Below are positions 21,736 through 28,268 of a DNA stretch of 40,223 nt, piece by piece; positions within the stretch are counted from its first letter, which is position 1, and each line of letters begins with the position of its first letter. Origin of the DNA: Bacilli bacterium. Lineage in GTDB: Bacteria > Bacillota_I > Bacilli_A > RF39 > UBA660. A program made the translations under genes and the position numbers. Under the pieces are notes generated by a model, which saw only the letters and a list, made by a program, of their open reading frames with translations, ran no database searches and was not told the origin of the DNA. Location: NCBI GenBank assembly GCA_017477845.1, contig JAFUTR010000036.1, forward strand, positions 1 to 40,223, given 5' to 3'.

Positions 21736-22089
21736 ATGGCTAGGTTTTTTAATAAGAATTTAAAGTTTATTAGACAGCAAAGAGGAATATCGCAGCAAGA
21801 GCTAGCTGATAAATTAGATTTAGATCGTTCTACTATATCTCGTTGGGAAAATGATGAGATGGATATAACTGTTGGAAATGCTATTCAGCTTGCAAATTAT
21901 TTTAATGTTCCTTTAGAAGATTTTACAAGCAAAGATTTAAGTATTAATGATAATTTAAAAAAATTTGATGAATTAGAATTGCTTTTTAGTAAAAATAAAG
22001 ATATTTTAACTGATGACGATAAAGAAACTATAAGATTTATTGTCGAAAAAAGAAAGAGAGAAATTGATAAACAAATAAATAGACAATAA
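21736..22089 (+). CDS. CI-like lysogeny repressor
   Basis: 117 residues from ATG at 21736 (GGAGG 5 nt upstream; an in-frame GTG at 21730 overlaps that site). XRE helix-turn-helix FIRQQRGISQQELADKLDLD, RSTISRWENDEMDITVGNAI (about residues 9-50). The C-terminal half is a short charged helix region, without an S24 peptidase domain. It is therefore the kind of repressor inactivated by a separate ImmA peptidase, which is the next gene. Divergent from the Cro-like gene across the operators. Confidence 0.85.
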   Translation: MARFFNKNLKFIRQQRGISQQELADKLDLDRSTISRWENDEMDITVGNAIQLANYFNVPLEDFTSKDLSINDNLKKFDELELLFSKNKDILTDDDKETIRFIVEKRKREIDKQINRQ

Positions 22090-22109
22090 GTACGCTAGTA
22101 CAGGTACTT
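22088..22109 (+). promoter_or_regulatory. GTAC hairpin after the repressor gene
   Basis: AAGTAC-N10-GTACTT overlapping the repressor stop codon. The inner sequence GTACGCTAGTACAGGTAC contains three GTAC. A near copy follows the ImmA gene (22465-22491). No T tract, so not a terminator. May protect or process the operon mRNA, or bind a protein. Confidence 0.45.
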
Positions 22110-22130
22110 AATAAAGGAGTATTAAGTATT

Positions 22131-22466
22131 ATGATTAAACAATTATTAGAAAGGGAAATAACTCAACAAGAGTTATTAAATTATTATAATGCTACAATAG
22201 TTTATGATAAATTACCTAGTAGCATTAATGGGTTGGTATTTTGTTATGAAAATATTAATACAATTATAATTAATGAAAATTTATCATCTTCTAAGAAAAA
22301 GAAAACTATATTGCATGAATTAGCTCATTTAGAACTACAGCAATTATGTCAAATTGATAAAGATTTACTTTATTTAAAAATTAATCAATATGAAAACGAA
22401 GCAGATGGATATATACAATTTATTTTAGATTGTATTAAAGAAGAACAAAAATATAAAATTGGTTAA
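22131..22466 (+). CDS. immA: ImmA/IrrE-family metallopeptidase
   Basis: 111 residues. Zinc protease motif HELAHLE (residues 63-69) with a downstream Glu in QYENEADGYIQFIL; upstream strand TIIINENLSSSKKKKTILHE. ImmA-type proteins cut the phage repressor during DNA damage or excision signals. The gene follows the repressor by 41 bp and is probably translated from its own AAGGAGTATTAAGT site. The symbol is by family, not proven orthology. Confidence 0.85.
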   Translation: MIKQLLEREITQQELLNYYNATIVYDKLPSSINGLVFCYENINTIIINENLSSSKKKKTILHELAHLELQQLCQIDKDLLYLKINQYENEADGYIQFILDCIKEEQKYKIG

Positions 22467-22491
22467 AAGTATGCTAGTACATGGTACTTTT
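22465..22491 (+). promoter_or_regulatory. GTAC hairpin after the ImmA gene
   Basis: AAAAGTAT-N11-GTACTTTT, 8 bp with one G-U pair, around AGTATGCTAGTACA. It matches the 22088-22109 element in sequence and in position just after a stop codon, and the G-U/G-C difference keeps the stem. Confidence 0.45.
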
Positions 22492-22521
22492 AATATAGAT
22501 TTGTAGTAAAGGAGGTGTAGT

Positions 22522-22938
22522 ATGAAAAAATGCAGGTATTGTAAAAGTGAAATAGATAGTAAAGCTAAAATTTGTCCACATTGCAGAAAAAAACAAACTA
22601 ATCCCATTCTAAGAGGTATAATGATTTTCTTTGGTATTTTATTAATTGTTATTGGATGCTCCTCACTTAGTAATGATTTAAGTTCAACAAATAGTGATGA
22701 TAATGACAATGCTTCTTGCTATTTAACAATGGAAAAATTCAACAAAATAGAAAATGGTATGTCCTATAGTGATGTTGTAGATATTATTGGATGTGATGGC
22801 ACACTTTCAACAGAAAGCAGTTATGAAGATTCTAGTATGAAAATATATTATTGGTATGCAAAAAATGGTGTCGCAAATGGAACTTTCTCGTTTATGAACG
22901 ATTCTTTAACAGCTAAATCACAAATTGGATTAAATTGA
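22522..22938 (+). CDS. Zinc-ribbon, membrane-anchored DUF3862-like protein
   Basis: 138 residues. CRYCKSEIDSKAKICPHCRK (4-23) is a zinc ribbon; then one membrane span (GIMIFFGILLIVIGC), an Asp/Ser linker, and an outside domain MEKFNKIENGMSYSDVVDII with GTLSTESSYED, KSQIGL, which is the DUF3862 / SmpA-like repeat fold. Such proteins are common lysogeny-module passengers in Bacillota phages. A cell-surface or exclusion role is possible. GGAGGTGTAGT precedes the ATG. Confidence 0.75.
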   Translation: MKKCRYCKSEIDSKAKICPHCRKKQTNPILRGIMIFFGILLIVIGCSSLSNDLSSTNSDDNDNASCYLTMEKFNKIENGMSYSDVVDIIGCDGTLSTESSYEDSSMKIYYWYAKNGVANGTFSFMNDSLTAKSQIGLN

Positions 22939-22939
22939 T

Positions 22940-22970
22940 AAAAAAAGACTAACTGCTGGAACAGTTAGTC
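22940..22970 (-). terminator. Intrinsic terminator, leftward
   Basis: 9-bp perfect stem, 6-nt loop, then TTTTTTT on the minus strand. There is no T tract on the plus side, so it serves leftward transcription, supporting the small RNA call. Confidence 0.75.
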
Positions 22971-23041
22971 AAACACAAGGACATAGAAAATGTCTTATGT
23001 AAGAAAAAAACTTATCTACCACGACAGATTTTTTTCTATGT
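22940..23041 (-). ncRNA. Candidate small RNA antisense to the integrase leader
   Basis: Minus-strand -10 TATAAT (23051-23046) with TTGCTC 17 bp upstream predicts a start near 23039-23041. The RNA begins in AAGGACATAGAAAA (23045-23032), which pairs perfectly with 22990-22977, and ends in a hairpin GACTAACTG-TTCCAG-CAGTTAGTC (22970-22947) plus seven T. About 100 nt with no ORF. The same 14-bp inverted repeat lies just upstream of a serine integrase, so an attP role is an alternative. Confidence 0.5.
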
Positions 23042-23080
23042 CCTTATTATATCAAAAAAAGTAATAAGGAGCAATGATTT

Positions 23081-24526
23081 ATGAATGAAAATTTTTTAGA
23101 TTTTGATAATTTATATAATGATTATTATATGAAATCAAACGAATATTTAACGAAATGTGCTTGTTATATTAGAGTATCTACTGACGATCAAGTAGAATAT
23201 TCTCCTACATCACAATTAAAATTAATACTTAAATATGCGTTGGATAATAATTTATTTATTAGCAAAGAAAGTATATTTCACGATGATGGAATTAGTGGAA
23301 CTAATAGTAAAAATAGAAACTCATTCTTAAAAATGATAGCAGTTGCTAAATCAAAACCTAAACCATTTGAAAAAATACTTGTGTATGACTTTAGTAGATT
23401 TGCTAGAAATAAAGAAGAATCAGTTATGTATAAGACACTCTTAAGGAAAAAATTAAAGATTGATATAATTAGTATTACTCAACCACTTACAGAAGGTAAA
23501 GAAAGGGTAATATTGGAATCAATGTATGAAGCTATGGACGAATACTATTCTCTTAACTTATCAGAAAACGTACAACGTGGAAAAAGAGAAAAAGCAGAAC
23601 GTGGAGAACACAATGGCTTTGCACCATTTGGATATAAACTAGTAAATAAGCAACTAGTCATCGATGAAGAAAATGCTAAATTGGTAAAAATGATTTATAG
23701 TATGTTTATTAATACAGAAAACATTAAGCATATTTGCAATACCTTGAATGACATGGGTATTAAATCTACTAGAGGAAAACTTTGGGGAAGAAAAACACTT
23801 AAACTCATTCTTACAAATAAGACTTATGTCGGTTTTGTAAAAAACGGACATAATTATTATAAAGGGTTACATGAACCGATAATAGATAGCGAAACATTTG
23901 AGAAAGTTCAAAAAATATGGAAATATAGAGATGAGCATTTTTCTAAATGTAGAGAACAGGTACAACATAATCACTGGCTAAGAGGAATTTTAAAGTGTGG
24001 TTCTTGCGGTTATGGCATGTACTATTTCAAAAGAAAAGATAGAGACTATGCTATCTTTCAATGTGGTGGCTATTTCCACGGCAGATGTGATTCACATTAT
24101 TTAAGAGTTGATGAAACTGAAAAAGTTATTATTGAGCAACTTAAAAATGATTATACCGAAAAAGTAGATATAAATGTGTCTAAGAATAATTCTAATACTG
24201 AATATGATATTGCTTTGTCTAATTTAAAATCATTAGAAAATAAACTTAATAGAGTTAAAGAGTCATATATAAATGGTATTGACACTTTGGAAGAATACAA
24301 GGATAATAAAAATAAATTACAACAACAAATTAAAATTATTAACAACAGAATAGAACAATTAAAAGAGCCATCAAAAGAAGTTGTATATAAAAAATGTGAA
24401 CAGGCGTACAAAATATTATCTGACGAAAAATCAGAAAAAGGTCTAAAATCAGAAATATCGCATGCTTTATTCGAAAAAATAGTATATTATAAAGACAGTG
24501 AAACATTAGCAATTACTTATAAATAA
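23081..24526 (+). CDS. int: Large serine integrase
   Basis: 481 residues. Resolvase domain with catalytic Ser33 in CYIRVSTDDQ, then FHDDGISGTN and LVYDFSRFARNKEES; recombinase domain GFAPFGYKLVNKQLVIDEEN; zinc ribbon LKCGSCGYGMYYFKRKDRDY with CGG and CDSHYL; C-terminal coiled coil (about 375-440). A short N-terminal extension of about 25 residues precedes the usual start. Catalyses attP x attB integration; excision would need a directionality factor, not identified here. attP is expected in the 140 bp upstream or the 80 bp downstream. Confidence 0.93.
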   Translation: MNENFLDFDNLYNDYYMKSNEYLTKCACYIRVSTDDQVEYSPTSQLKLILKYALDNNLFISKESIFHDDGISGTNSKNRNSFLKMIAVAKSKPKPFEKILVYDFSRFARNKEESVMYKTLLRKKLKIDIISITQPLTEGKERVILESMYEAMDEYYSLNLSENVQRGKREKAERGEHNGFAPFGYKLVNKQLVIDEENAKLVKMIYSMFINTENIKHICNTLNDMGIKSTRGKLWGRKTLKLILTNKTYVGFVKNGHNYYKGLHEPIIDSETFEKVQKIWKYRDEHFSKCREQVQHNHWLRGILKCGSCGYGMYYFKRKDRDYAIFQCGGYFHGRCDSHYLRVDETEKVIIEQLKNDYTEKVDINVSKNNSNTEYDIALSNLKSLENKLNRVKESYINGIDTLEEYKDNKNKLQQQIKIINNRIEQLKEPSKEVVYKKCEQAYKILSDEKSEKGLKSEISHALFEKIVYYKDSETLAITYK

Positions 24527-24540
24527 AGGATATTTTAGCT

Positions 24541-24586
24541 TGCATATAAGAGGAATATAACAGGAGTAAACTTCCTTTTATATGCA
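24541..24586. repeat. 15-bp inverted repeat after the integrase gene
   Basis: TGCATATAAGAGGAA (24541-24555) pairs with 24572-24586 over 15 bp with one G-T, around a 16-nt loop containing CAGGAGT. No T tract follows, so not a standard terminator. A TATAAT (24590-24595) follows directly. May be a regulatory hairpin for the HNH gene or an attachment-site arm. Confidence 0.5.
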
Positions 24587-24610
24587 CTATATAATATAGA
24601 AAGGAAAATT

Positions 24611-25138
24611 ATGTATTGCATATATTTAAAAAAGAGAAAAAATAAACCATTTTGTAAATTATTAGATAGAGAAATAACATTTGCAGAATGTTCTGCAGAA
24701 AACACTGTAAACAACTGTAGAGAATATGAAACGAAAAATTTTAAAAATTCGTTCTATAAAAAGTCCACTTTAAATAAAAAAAGTCCACTTAAAAGTGGAA
24801 AAATAAAAAAGCAAACATACAAGCACCAAAAAGCAGATAGAAACAGGGCTAGTATTATAACTAATAATTTAACAAATTGTTATATATGTGGAAAAAAAAC
24901 GGTTAATATTCATGAAATATTTTATGGCTCATATAGACATACATCAATTAAATGGAATCTTACTATTCCACTTTGTCTAGAACATCATACTTTTGGTGAA
25001 AACGCCATTCATAACAATAGAAAATTAGATTTAAAAATTAAAATATTAGCACAAACTATATTCGAAAATAAGTTTTCTAAAGAATTATTTATTAAAGAAT
25101 TTGGAATAGATTATATTGAAAAATATAAAAAAGATTGA
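24611..25138 (+). CDS. HNH-like nuclease-fold protein with N-terminal Cys cluster
   Basis: 175 residues. N-terminal Cys cluster (MYCIYLKKRKNKPFCKLLDR, then EITFAECSAENTVNNCREYE). A basic linker contains a duplicated KKSPLKSGKIKK-type stretch. The C-terminal part has CYICGKKTVNIHEIFYGSYR, LCLEHHTFGENAIH: the CxxC, H and HH pattern of small phage HNH proteins. Proteins of this plan normally lie in the early replication region; here it follows the integrase on the plus strand. Nuclease activity not certain. Confidence 0.65.
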   Translation: MYCIYLKKRKNKPFCKLLDREITFAECSAENTVNNCREYETKNFKNSFYKKSTLNKKSPLKSGKIKKQTYKHQKADRNRASIITNNLTNCYICGKKTVNIHEIFYGSYRHTSIKWNLTIPLCLEHHTFGENAIHNNRKLDLKIKILAQTIFENKFSKELFIKEFGIDYIEKYKKD

Positions 25139-25187
25139 CTTTTACTTTAAAAAGTTGTAAAGTATATAGCACTAATTAAATTTTATG

Positions 25188-25215
25188 TTGCAAATTTTTT
25201 GCATTATGTTATAAT
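25188..25215 (+). promoter_or_regulatory. Candidate antitoxin RNA promoter
   Basis: -35 TTGCAA (25188-25193), 16-bp spacer, -10 TATAAT (25210-25215). It predicts a rightward RNA starting near 25222 that runs to the terminator hairpin at 25325-25362, convergent with the toxin mRNA. Confidence 0.5.
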
Positions 25216-25221
25216 TTAGTT

Positions 25222-25375
25222 ATAGTATAACTTTTTGTTATGCGGATGATATATGTCTATTTTTAAAAATATACAATTCATATATATGAATTTGAATATT
25301 ATTTAAATAAAATGGCATAATAAAAGAGGAATAAATCCTTTCCATGTAGGTGTTACTCCTCTAGTTGTTTTATTT
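25222..25375 (+). ncRNA. Candidate antisense antitoxin RNA
   Basis: Inferred from the promoter at 25188-25215 and the hairpin AGAGGA/TCCTCT (25325-25362) followed by AGTTGTTTTATTTT. It would share about 50 nt with the 3' end of the toxin mRNA, the layout of the Fst/par family. No ORF. The exact ends are not known. Confidence 0.4.
25325..25362 (-). terminator. Shared terminator of toxin mRNA and antisense RNA
   Basis: On the minus strand AGAGGAGTAA (25362-25353) pairs with TTATTCCTCT (25334-25325), 10 bp with one G-U, followed by TTTTATTAT. On the plus strand the same dyad is followed by a looser T-rich stretch, so it is bidirectional but stronger leftward. Confidence 0.7.
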
Positions 25376-25414
25376 TACTGACTGTAGCACACATCGCCAA
25401 GATGAGTGCCCTTT

Positions 25415-25486
25415 TTATTCCTTTTTGTCGAAAATCTTAGCTAGCAATGTCAAAATTACTATAAGAATTACAGTTTCTAGAGTCAT
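25415..25486 (-). CDS. Type I toxin-like hydrophobic peptide
   Basis: 23 residues: MTLETVILIVILTLLAKIFD then KKE. One membrane helix with a charged end, the plan of Fst/TxpA-type and holin-like toxins. GGAAGGAATCTAG precedes the ATG. The mRNA has a consensus promoter, a leader of about 118 nt, a hairpin GCAC-A-CATC/GATG-A-GTGC (25387-25409) just after the stop, and a terminator. The 5' end AGAGGAATAAA is complementary to its 3' end. Toxicity is inferred from these features. Confidence 0.6.
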   Translation of the reverse strand: MTLETVILIVILTLLAKIFDKKE

Positions 25487-25610
25487 CTAGATTCCTTCCC
25501 CAAAACCCCTAAGATTTACATCAAGATGCATTTATATCACTTCTCCTTGAAGGTTTTGTTAATAGTAAAACAAGCTAGAAAAAAACACTCACTTTATTCC
25601 TCTGTCCATC

Positions 25611-25639
25611 ATTATATAATAATTGTCTTATTATGTCAA
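25611..25639 (-). promoter_or_regulatory. Consensus promoter of the toxin mRNA
   Basis: TTGACA (25639-25634), 17-bp spacer, TATAAT (25616-25611) on the minus strand, a perfect match. Predicted start is near 25604, so the mRNA begins directly with (AC)AGAGGAATAAA (25603-25593). Confidence 0.85.
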
Positions 25640-25642
25640 ATT

Positions 25643-25673
25643 AAAAAATGTAGCCTATTTGGTTACATTTTTT
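25643..25673 (-). terminator. Terminator of the accessory glucosaminidase operon
   Basis: AAAAAATGTAACC-AAATA-GGCTACATTTTTT on the minus strand: 13-bp stem with one mismatch, 5-nt loop, T tract in the stem end. It covers the last codons of the upstream gene and insulates it from the toxin promoter 4 bp further on. Confidence 0.85.
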
Positions 25674-26419
25674 AATTGATTATATAATTTAGTAACTCCA
25701 CCTAGCCAATATTGATTTAACCCAGTAGGATCATTAGCAGCACCAACAGGACAATATTTCTTTTGAATTTTTTCTATTGTATCTAATCCAATATCAAAAT
25801 AATTGTTCTTTAAGTTAATTAAAAACTTTTCTATTCCTTCATCTAAAGAATTATAATGAATTAATCCTCTTGTACACATCATACCTCCTACATTATTTTT
25901 TTCTTTAAATGCTTTAGAAGTATAATTTCCAGTTTCCCATCTACTAATTGCAATAGAGATTAAAGCTTGTTCCTCATTCATGCCTATTTCTTTGGCTTTA
26001 GAATGAATTTTACAAGATACCTCATCAAATATACATTCTTCTTTCTTTTCTTCTTCTACAGCTAAATTTTGAGGTAATTCTGGCGCACTAGTAATTGCTA
26101 CTTTCTCTGATGCACTCTCTTTTATATTTTTAGGTTTATCGATATAAAATGTATCATATACATTCATACCAAAATTAATTACTAATAAATAAATTAATGC
26201 TACTTTTTGGATTCTTGGCATCATCATGAATAATTTGGCAATAATATTATTGAATCCTCTAATTAAAATATAACTAGCATAAACTAATCCAGTAATTAAG
26301 AAAGCTGTATTTCTTAATAATATTTTTAGTAACATTCTTACTATCTTCCAAAATCCCATTTTTTTGATTTTTCTTTTCATTCTATTCTTACGAGAATATC
26401 TTTTTACTCTTGTTTCCAT
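25655..26419 (-). CDS. Membrane-anchored glucosaminidase/lysozyme-like protein
   Basis: 254 residues. Very basic N-terminus (KRYSRKNRMKRKIKK), two hydrophobic segments (TAFLITGLVYASYILI about 38-53; KVALIYLLVINFGMNVYDTF about 72-91), a linker, then a lysozyme-like domain from about 130: EQALISIAISRWETGNYTSK, KEKNNVGGMMCTRG, HYNSLDEGIEKFLINL, YCPVGAANDPTGLNQYW. The E-T-G and NNxGG pattern matches phage and mobile-element glucosaminidase domains; Glu in RWETG is the likely catalytic acid. It is outside the late lysis cassette and in its own operon, so it may act in the lysogen or at infection. Confidence 0.7.
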   Translation of the reverse strand: METRVKRYSRKNRMKRKIKKMGFWKIVRMLLKILLRNTAFLITGLVYASYILIRGFNNIIAKLFMMMPRIQKVALIYLLVINFGMNVYDTFYIDKPKNIKESASEKVAITSAPELPQNLAVEEEKKEECIFDEVSCKIHSKAKEIGMNEEQALISIAISRWETGNYTSKAFKEKNNVGGMMCTRGLIHYNSLDEGIEKFLINLKNNYFDIGLDTIEKIQKKYCPVGAANDPTGLNQYWLGGVTKLYNQLKNVTK

Positions 26420-26541
26420 TACAAAGATACCCTCTTTCCAAATCCTAATAACTTATCTCCTGTATAAATAGGAACATAATTTTCATTATTAGATTTATAA
26501 TAATTAACCATTACCCTTACTATTCTTTTTAAATTTTTCAT
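26419..26541 (-). CDS. 40-residue basic protein
   Basis: MKNLKRIVRVMVNYYKSNNE, then NYVPIYTGDKLLGFGKRVSL. Its stop overlaps the start of the glucosaminidase-like gene (TAATG), suggesting coupled translation. Weak ribosome site. Not recognised. Confidence 0.5.
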   Translation of the reverse strand: MKNLKRIVRVMVNYYKSNNENYVPIYTGDKLLGFGKRVSL

Positions 26542-26574
26542 TTGACTTTTTATGATGAATACTTTATAATCAGT

Positions 26575-26603
26575 AGTAGGAAAAGGATTACTCCTTTCCT
26601 ACT
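26575..26603. repeat. 12-bp hairpin at the end of the 39-residue gene
   Basis: AGTAGGAAA(A)GGA / TCCTTTCCTACT with a TTAC loop that contains the stop codon of the leftward gene. No T tract on either side, so probably an mRNA stability or attenuation hairpin, not a clean terminator. Confidence 0.55.
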
Positions 26604-26707
26604 AGAATTACATTTTCATGTTTTGTGAATATGTAACCGATTTTGGCTAATTCGTAGCACTCTGCTAAAGTTAAACTGCGAATTGGTCTTTTTTTTATGT
26701 TATTCAT
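26588..26707 (-). CDS. 39-residue protein, first gene of the accessory operon
   Basis: MNNIKKRPIRSLTLAECYEL, then AKIGYIFTKHENVILVGKE. AAAGGAGAAAAG precedes the ATG. The short helix plus two strands resembles small phage regulators but is not recognised. First gene after the operator-controlled leftward promoter. Confidence 0.6.
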   Translation of the reverse strand: MNNIKKRPIRSLTLAECYELAKIGYIFTKHENVILVGKE

Positions 26708-26756
26708 CTTTTCTCCTTTCCTGTAAGATATGTTTCTTTCTTTATCTTACATACTT

Positions 26757-26785
26757 ATTATAACATATCAACCGTACGGTGTCAA
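26757..26785 (-). promoter_or_regulatory. Leftward promoter with operator palindrome
   Basis: TTGACA (26785-26780), 17-bp spacer, TATAAT (26762-26757), perfect consensus. The 10-bp palindrome ACCGTACGGT (26771-26780) overlaps the -35 and spacer. It drives the 39-residue, 40-residue and glucosaminidase-like genes. Confidence 0.8.
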
Positions 26786-26803
26786 TAGTTTTTTACAAAT
26801 TTG

Positions 26804-26832
26804 TTGATTTTTTCGTACGGTTGTTGTATAAT
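26804..26832 (+). promoter_or_regulatory. Rightward promoter of the RHH-like gene with second operator
   Basis: TTGATT (26804-26809), 17-bp spacer, TATAAT (26827-26832). CGTACG with flanking GTT (26814-26822) lies in the spacer and repeats the core of the first operator, suggesting autoregulation by the protein encoded just downstream. Confidence 0.75.
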
Positions 26833-26853
26833 ATGAATGAAAGGTGGTTTTTT

Positions 26854-27039
26854 ATGGCATATAATGAAAAGCAAAGAGAAACTAGAAGAGAAAGATGGAA
26901 GATATTTAAGGCTGATTTAAAAAACGAAGAATATGAACACGCAATGGAAATCTTGAACAAATTTGATTTAAATAAAGCGCAATTTGTCAGATTAGGAATT
27001 AAAGCATTAGAAGAAGGCAAAATAAAAAAAGAGGAATAA
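26854..27039 (+). CDS. Small RHH (Arc/CopG-like) regulator
   Basis: 61 residues from ATG at 26854 (AAGGTGG 6 nt before). MAYNEKQRETRRERWKIFKA, then EEYEHAMEILNKFDLNKAQF, VRLGIKALEEGKI. The C-terminal helix pair (NKAQFVRLGIKALEEG) is typical of ribbon-helix-helix proteins, though here it follows a longer basic helix. Two palindromic CGTACG operators sit in its own promoter and in the divergent one, so it probably represses both. Confidence 0.65.
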   Translation: MAYNEKQRETRRERWKIFKADLKNEEYEHAMEILNKFDLNKAQFVRLGIKALEEGKIKKEE

Positions 27040-27062
27040 CCAATCAATGGCTACTCCTCTTT
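27028..27062. terminator. Bidirectional terminator between converging genes
   Basis: 14-bp dyad 27028-27041 / 27049-27062 with a 7-nt loop. On the minus strand the two imperfect positions become G-U pairs and TTTTT follows, so it mainly ends the late operon; rightward it ends the RHH-like gene. Confidence 0.75.
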
Positions 27063-27337
27063 CTTTCTAATATTTTTTTATTTTCTTTTATTATACCCAT
27101 TCTTCTATCATATTCTTCTGGTTGATTATGCTCTAAATAATGCAATTCTCTGTGATTATCTGCTGATAATAAATAACTTTCTTCATATACAGTATGATGG
27201 CTATATTGAAAAGGTGGATCGTGGTGTAATTCCAGTTTGTATTTTGTATATTTCTCCATACTATACATATCCACCCTACCGCATTTTAAAAATAACTGTT
27301 GTTTTACTGCTCTAGTATTAGGTCTTTTCTTACTCAT
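27044..27337 (-). CDS. Small HNH-like protein, last late gene
   Basis: 97 residues from ATG at 27337. KYKLELHHDPPFQYS, then LLSADNHRELHYLEHNQPEE: His-His-Asp, then N-H-x-x-L-H, the outline of an HNH motif, but without the usual Cys pairs. HNH proteins commonly assist terminase in packaging, yet this gene is at the far end of the late operon, after lysis. Activity uncertain. The stop overlaps the bidirectional terminator. Confidence 0.6.
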   Translation of the reverse strand: MSKKRPNTRAVKQQLFLKCGRVDMYSMEKYTKYKLELHHDPPFQYSHHTVYEESYLLSADNHRELHYLEHNQPEEYDRRMGIIKENKKILERKRSSH

Positions 27338-27338
27338 A

Positions 27339-28268
27339 TTAATCAATGCATATTCTAAATTTCTTCATAGGTATGCCTTTAATACCAGCATAACCATCTT
27401 GTCCATTTGTTTTTTGTAAATCAAATTGCCATGCATAATTATTTACTTTATATTTAGCAAATTTATATGGTCTAATATTATCAGGCGTATAATACATAAC
27501 CTCTATTGTATCAAGCACATCTTTATCATTTCCAGCATAACCATTTTTATAATCATTAACATTATAACCATCAACGAAAGCAAATTGTTTACCTGATACA
27601 CTATGTCCTCTATATTTGATATATCCTTCATCAACTCTCATAGCAACATCAACAATTGGATCATCTAAAAGGCCAGCATAGTCATTTAAATTTTTTACTT
27701 CTGGAAGCCATCCATAATTTTGAGTTTTAACTTTATAATAAACGTTAACCTCGTTATCATTTGCAGTAACTGGTTGTGTAGGACTACCATTTAATTTTGC
27801 TTGAATCATATTAAGAAATCTTTGCCATCCTTTATCCATAGTTCTATGAGGACAATACTTTTTATCTGGTGCATAGTCATAATGTCTTTTTACTTTATCT
27901 ATACCCCAACCATATCTTTTTAAAATATCAACAATCAATTCAACTGCATTTAATTCTGCTTTATCGAATCTAGAACCACCTGATTTTGAATAACATATCT
28001 CAATAGCAATAGTATTTCTATTACCAAATCCATTACCATCAGAAGCATGCCAACCATTTCTATTTTCCTCTATACCTTGCACTACTCTATAATCATCTAC
28101 TGCATAGTGAAAAGATGTTTCAAAGTCATTTCCTAGCATATAAGATATTTCTGCCATTGCTGATGCGTCATTATATGTATTATGTACTGTAATACCCTGC
28201 GGTGTCATTCCATATGGACATTTTAATCCAATTTTATTAGAAGGGCAATTAACTTTCGTTAGTATCAT
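27339..28268 (-). CDS. Endolysin: N-acetylmuramoyl-L-alanine amidase
   Basis: 309 residues. Amidase_2 domain (about 1-170): ITVHNTYNDASAMAEISYML, HYAVDDYRVVQGI, NRNTIAIEICYSKSGG, RHYDYAPDKKYCPHRTM, with zinc ligands His in TVHN, His in RHYD and His in CPHR. The C-terminal part (about 185-309) has three similar sections each with a Trp or Phe and a DYAG/GYAG motif (NYGWLPEVKNLNDYAG and others), like Clostridial ChW-type wall-binding repeats. Cuts the peptide from glycan in host wall at lysis. No signal peptide, so it depends on the holin. Confidence 0.88.
   Translation of the reverse strand: MILTKVNCPSNKIGLKCPYGMTPQGITVHNTYNDASAMAEISYMLGNDFETSFHYAVDDYRVVQGIEENRNGWHASDGNGFGNRNTIAIEICYSKSGGSRFDKAELNAVELIVDILKRYGWGIDKVKRHYDYAPDKKYCPHRTMDKGWQRFLNMIQAKLNGSPTQPVTANDNEVNVYYKVKTQNYGWLPEVKNLNDYAGLLDDPIVDVAMRVDEGYIKYRGHSVSGKQFAFVDGYNVNDYKNGYAGNDKDVLDTIEVMYYTPDNIRPYKFAKYKVNNYAWQFDLQKTNGQDGYAGIKGIPMKKFRICID

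Noticed and set aside
22425-22709. Minus-strand ORF across the zinc-ribbon gene
   Set aside because: It lies opposite a clear plus-strand zinc-ribbon protein and has no ribosome site.
22977-23045. Confident attP call at the 14-bp inverted repeat
   Set aside because: Position suits a serine integrase, but attP cannot be proven without a host junction, and the promoter plus one-sided terminator fit an RNA at least as well.
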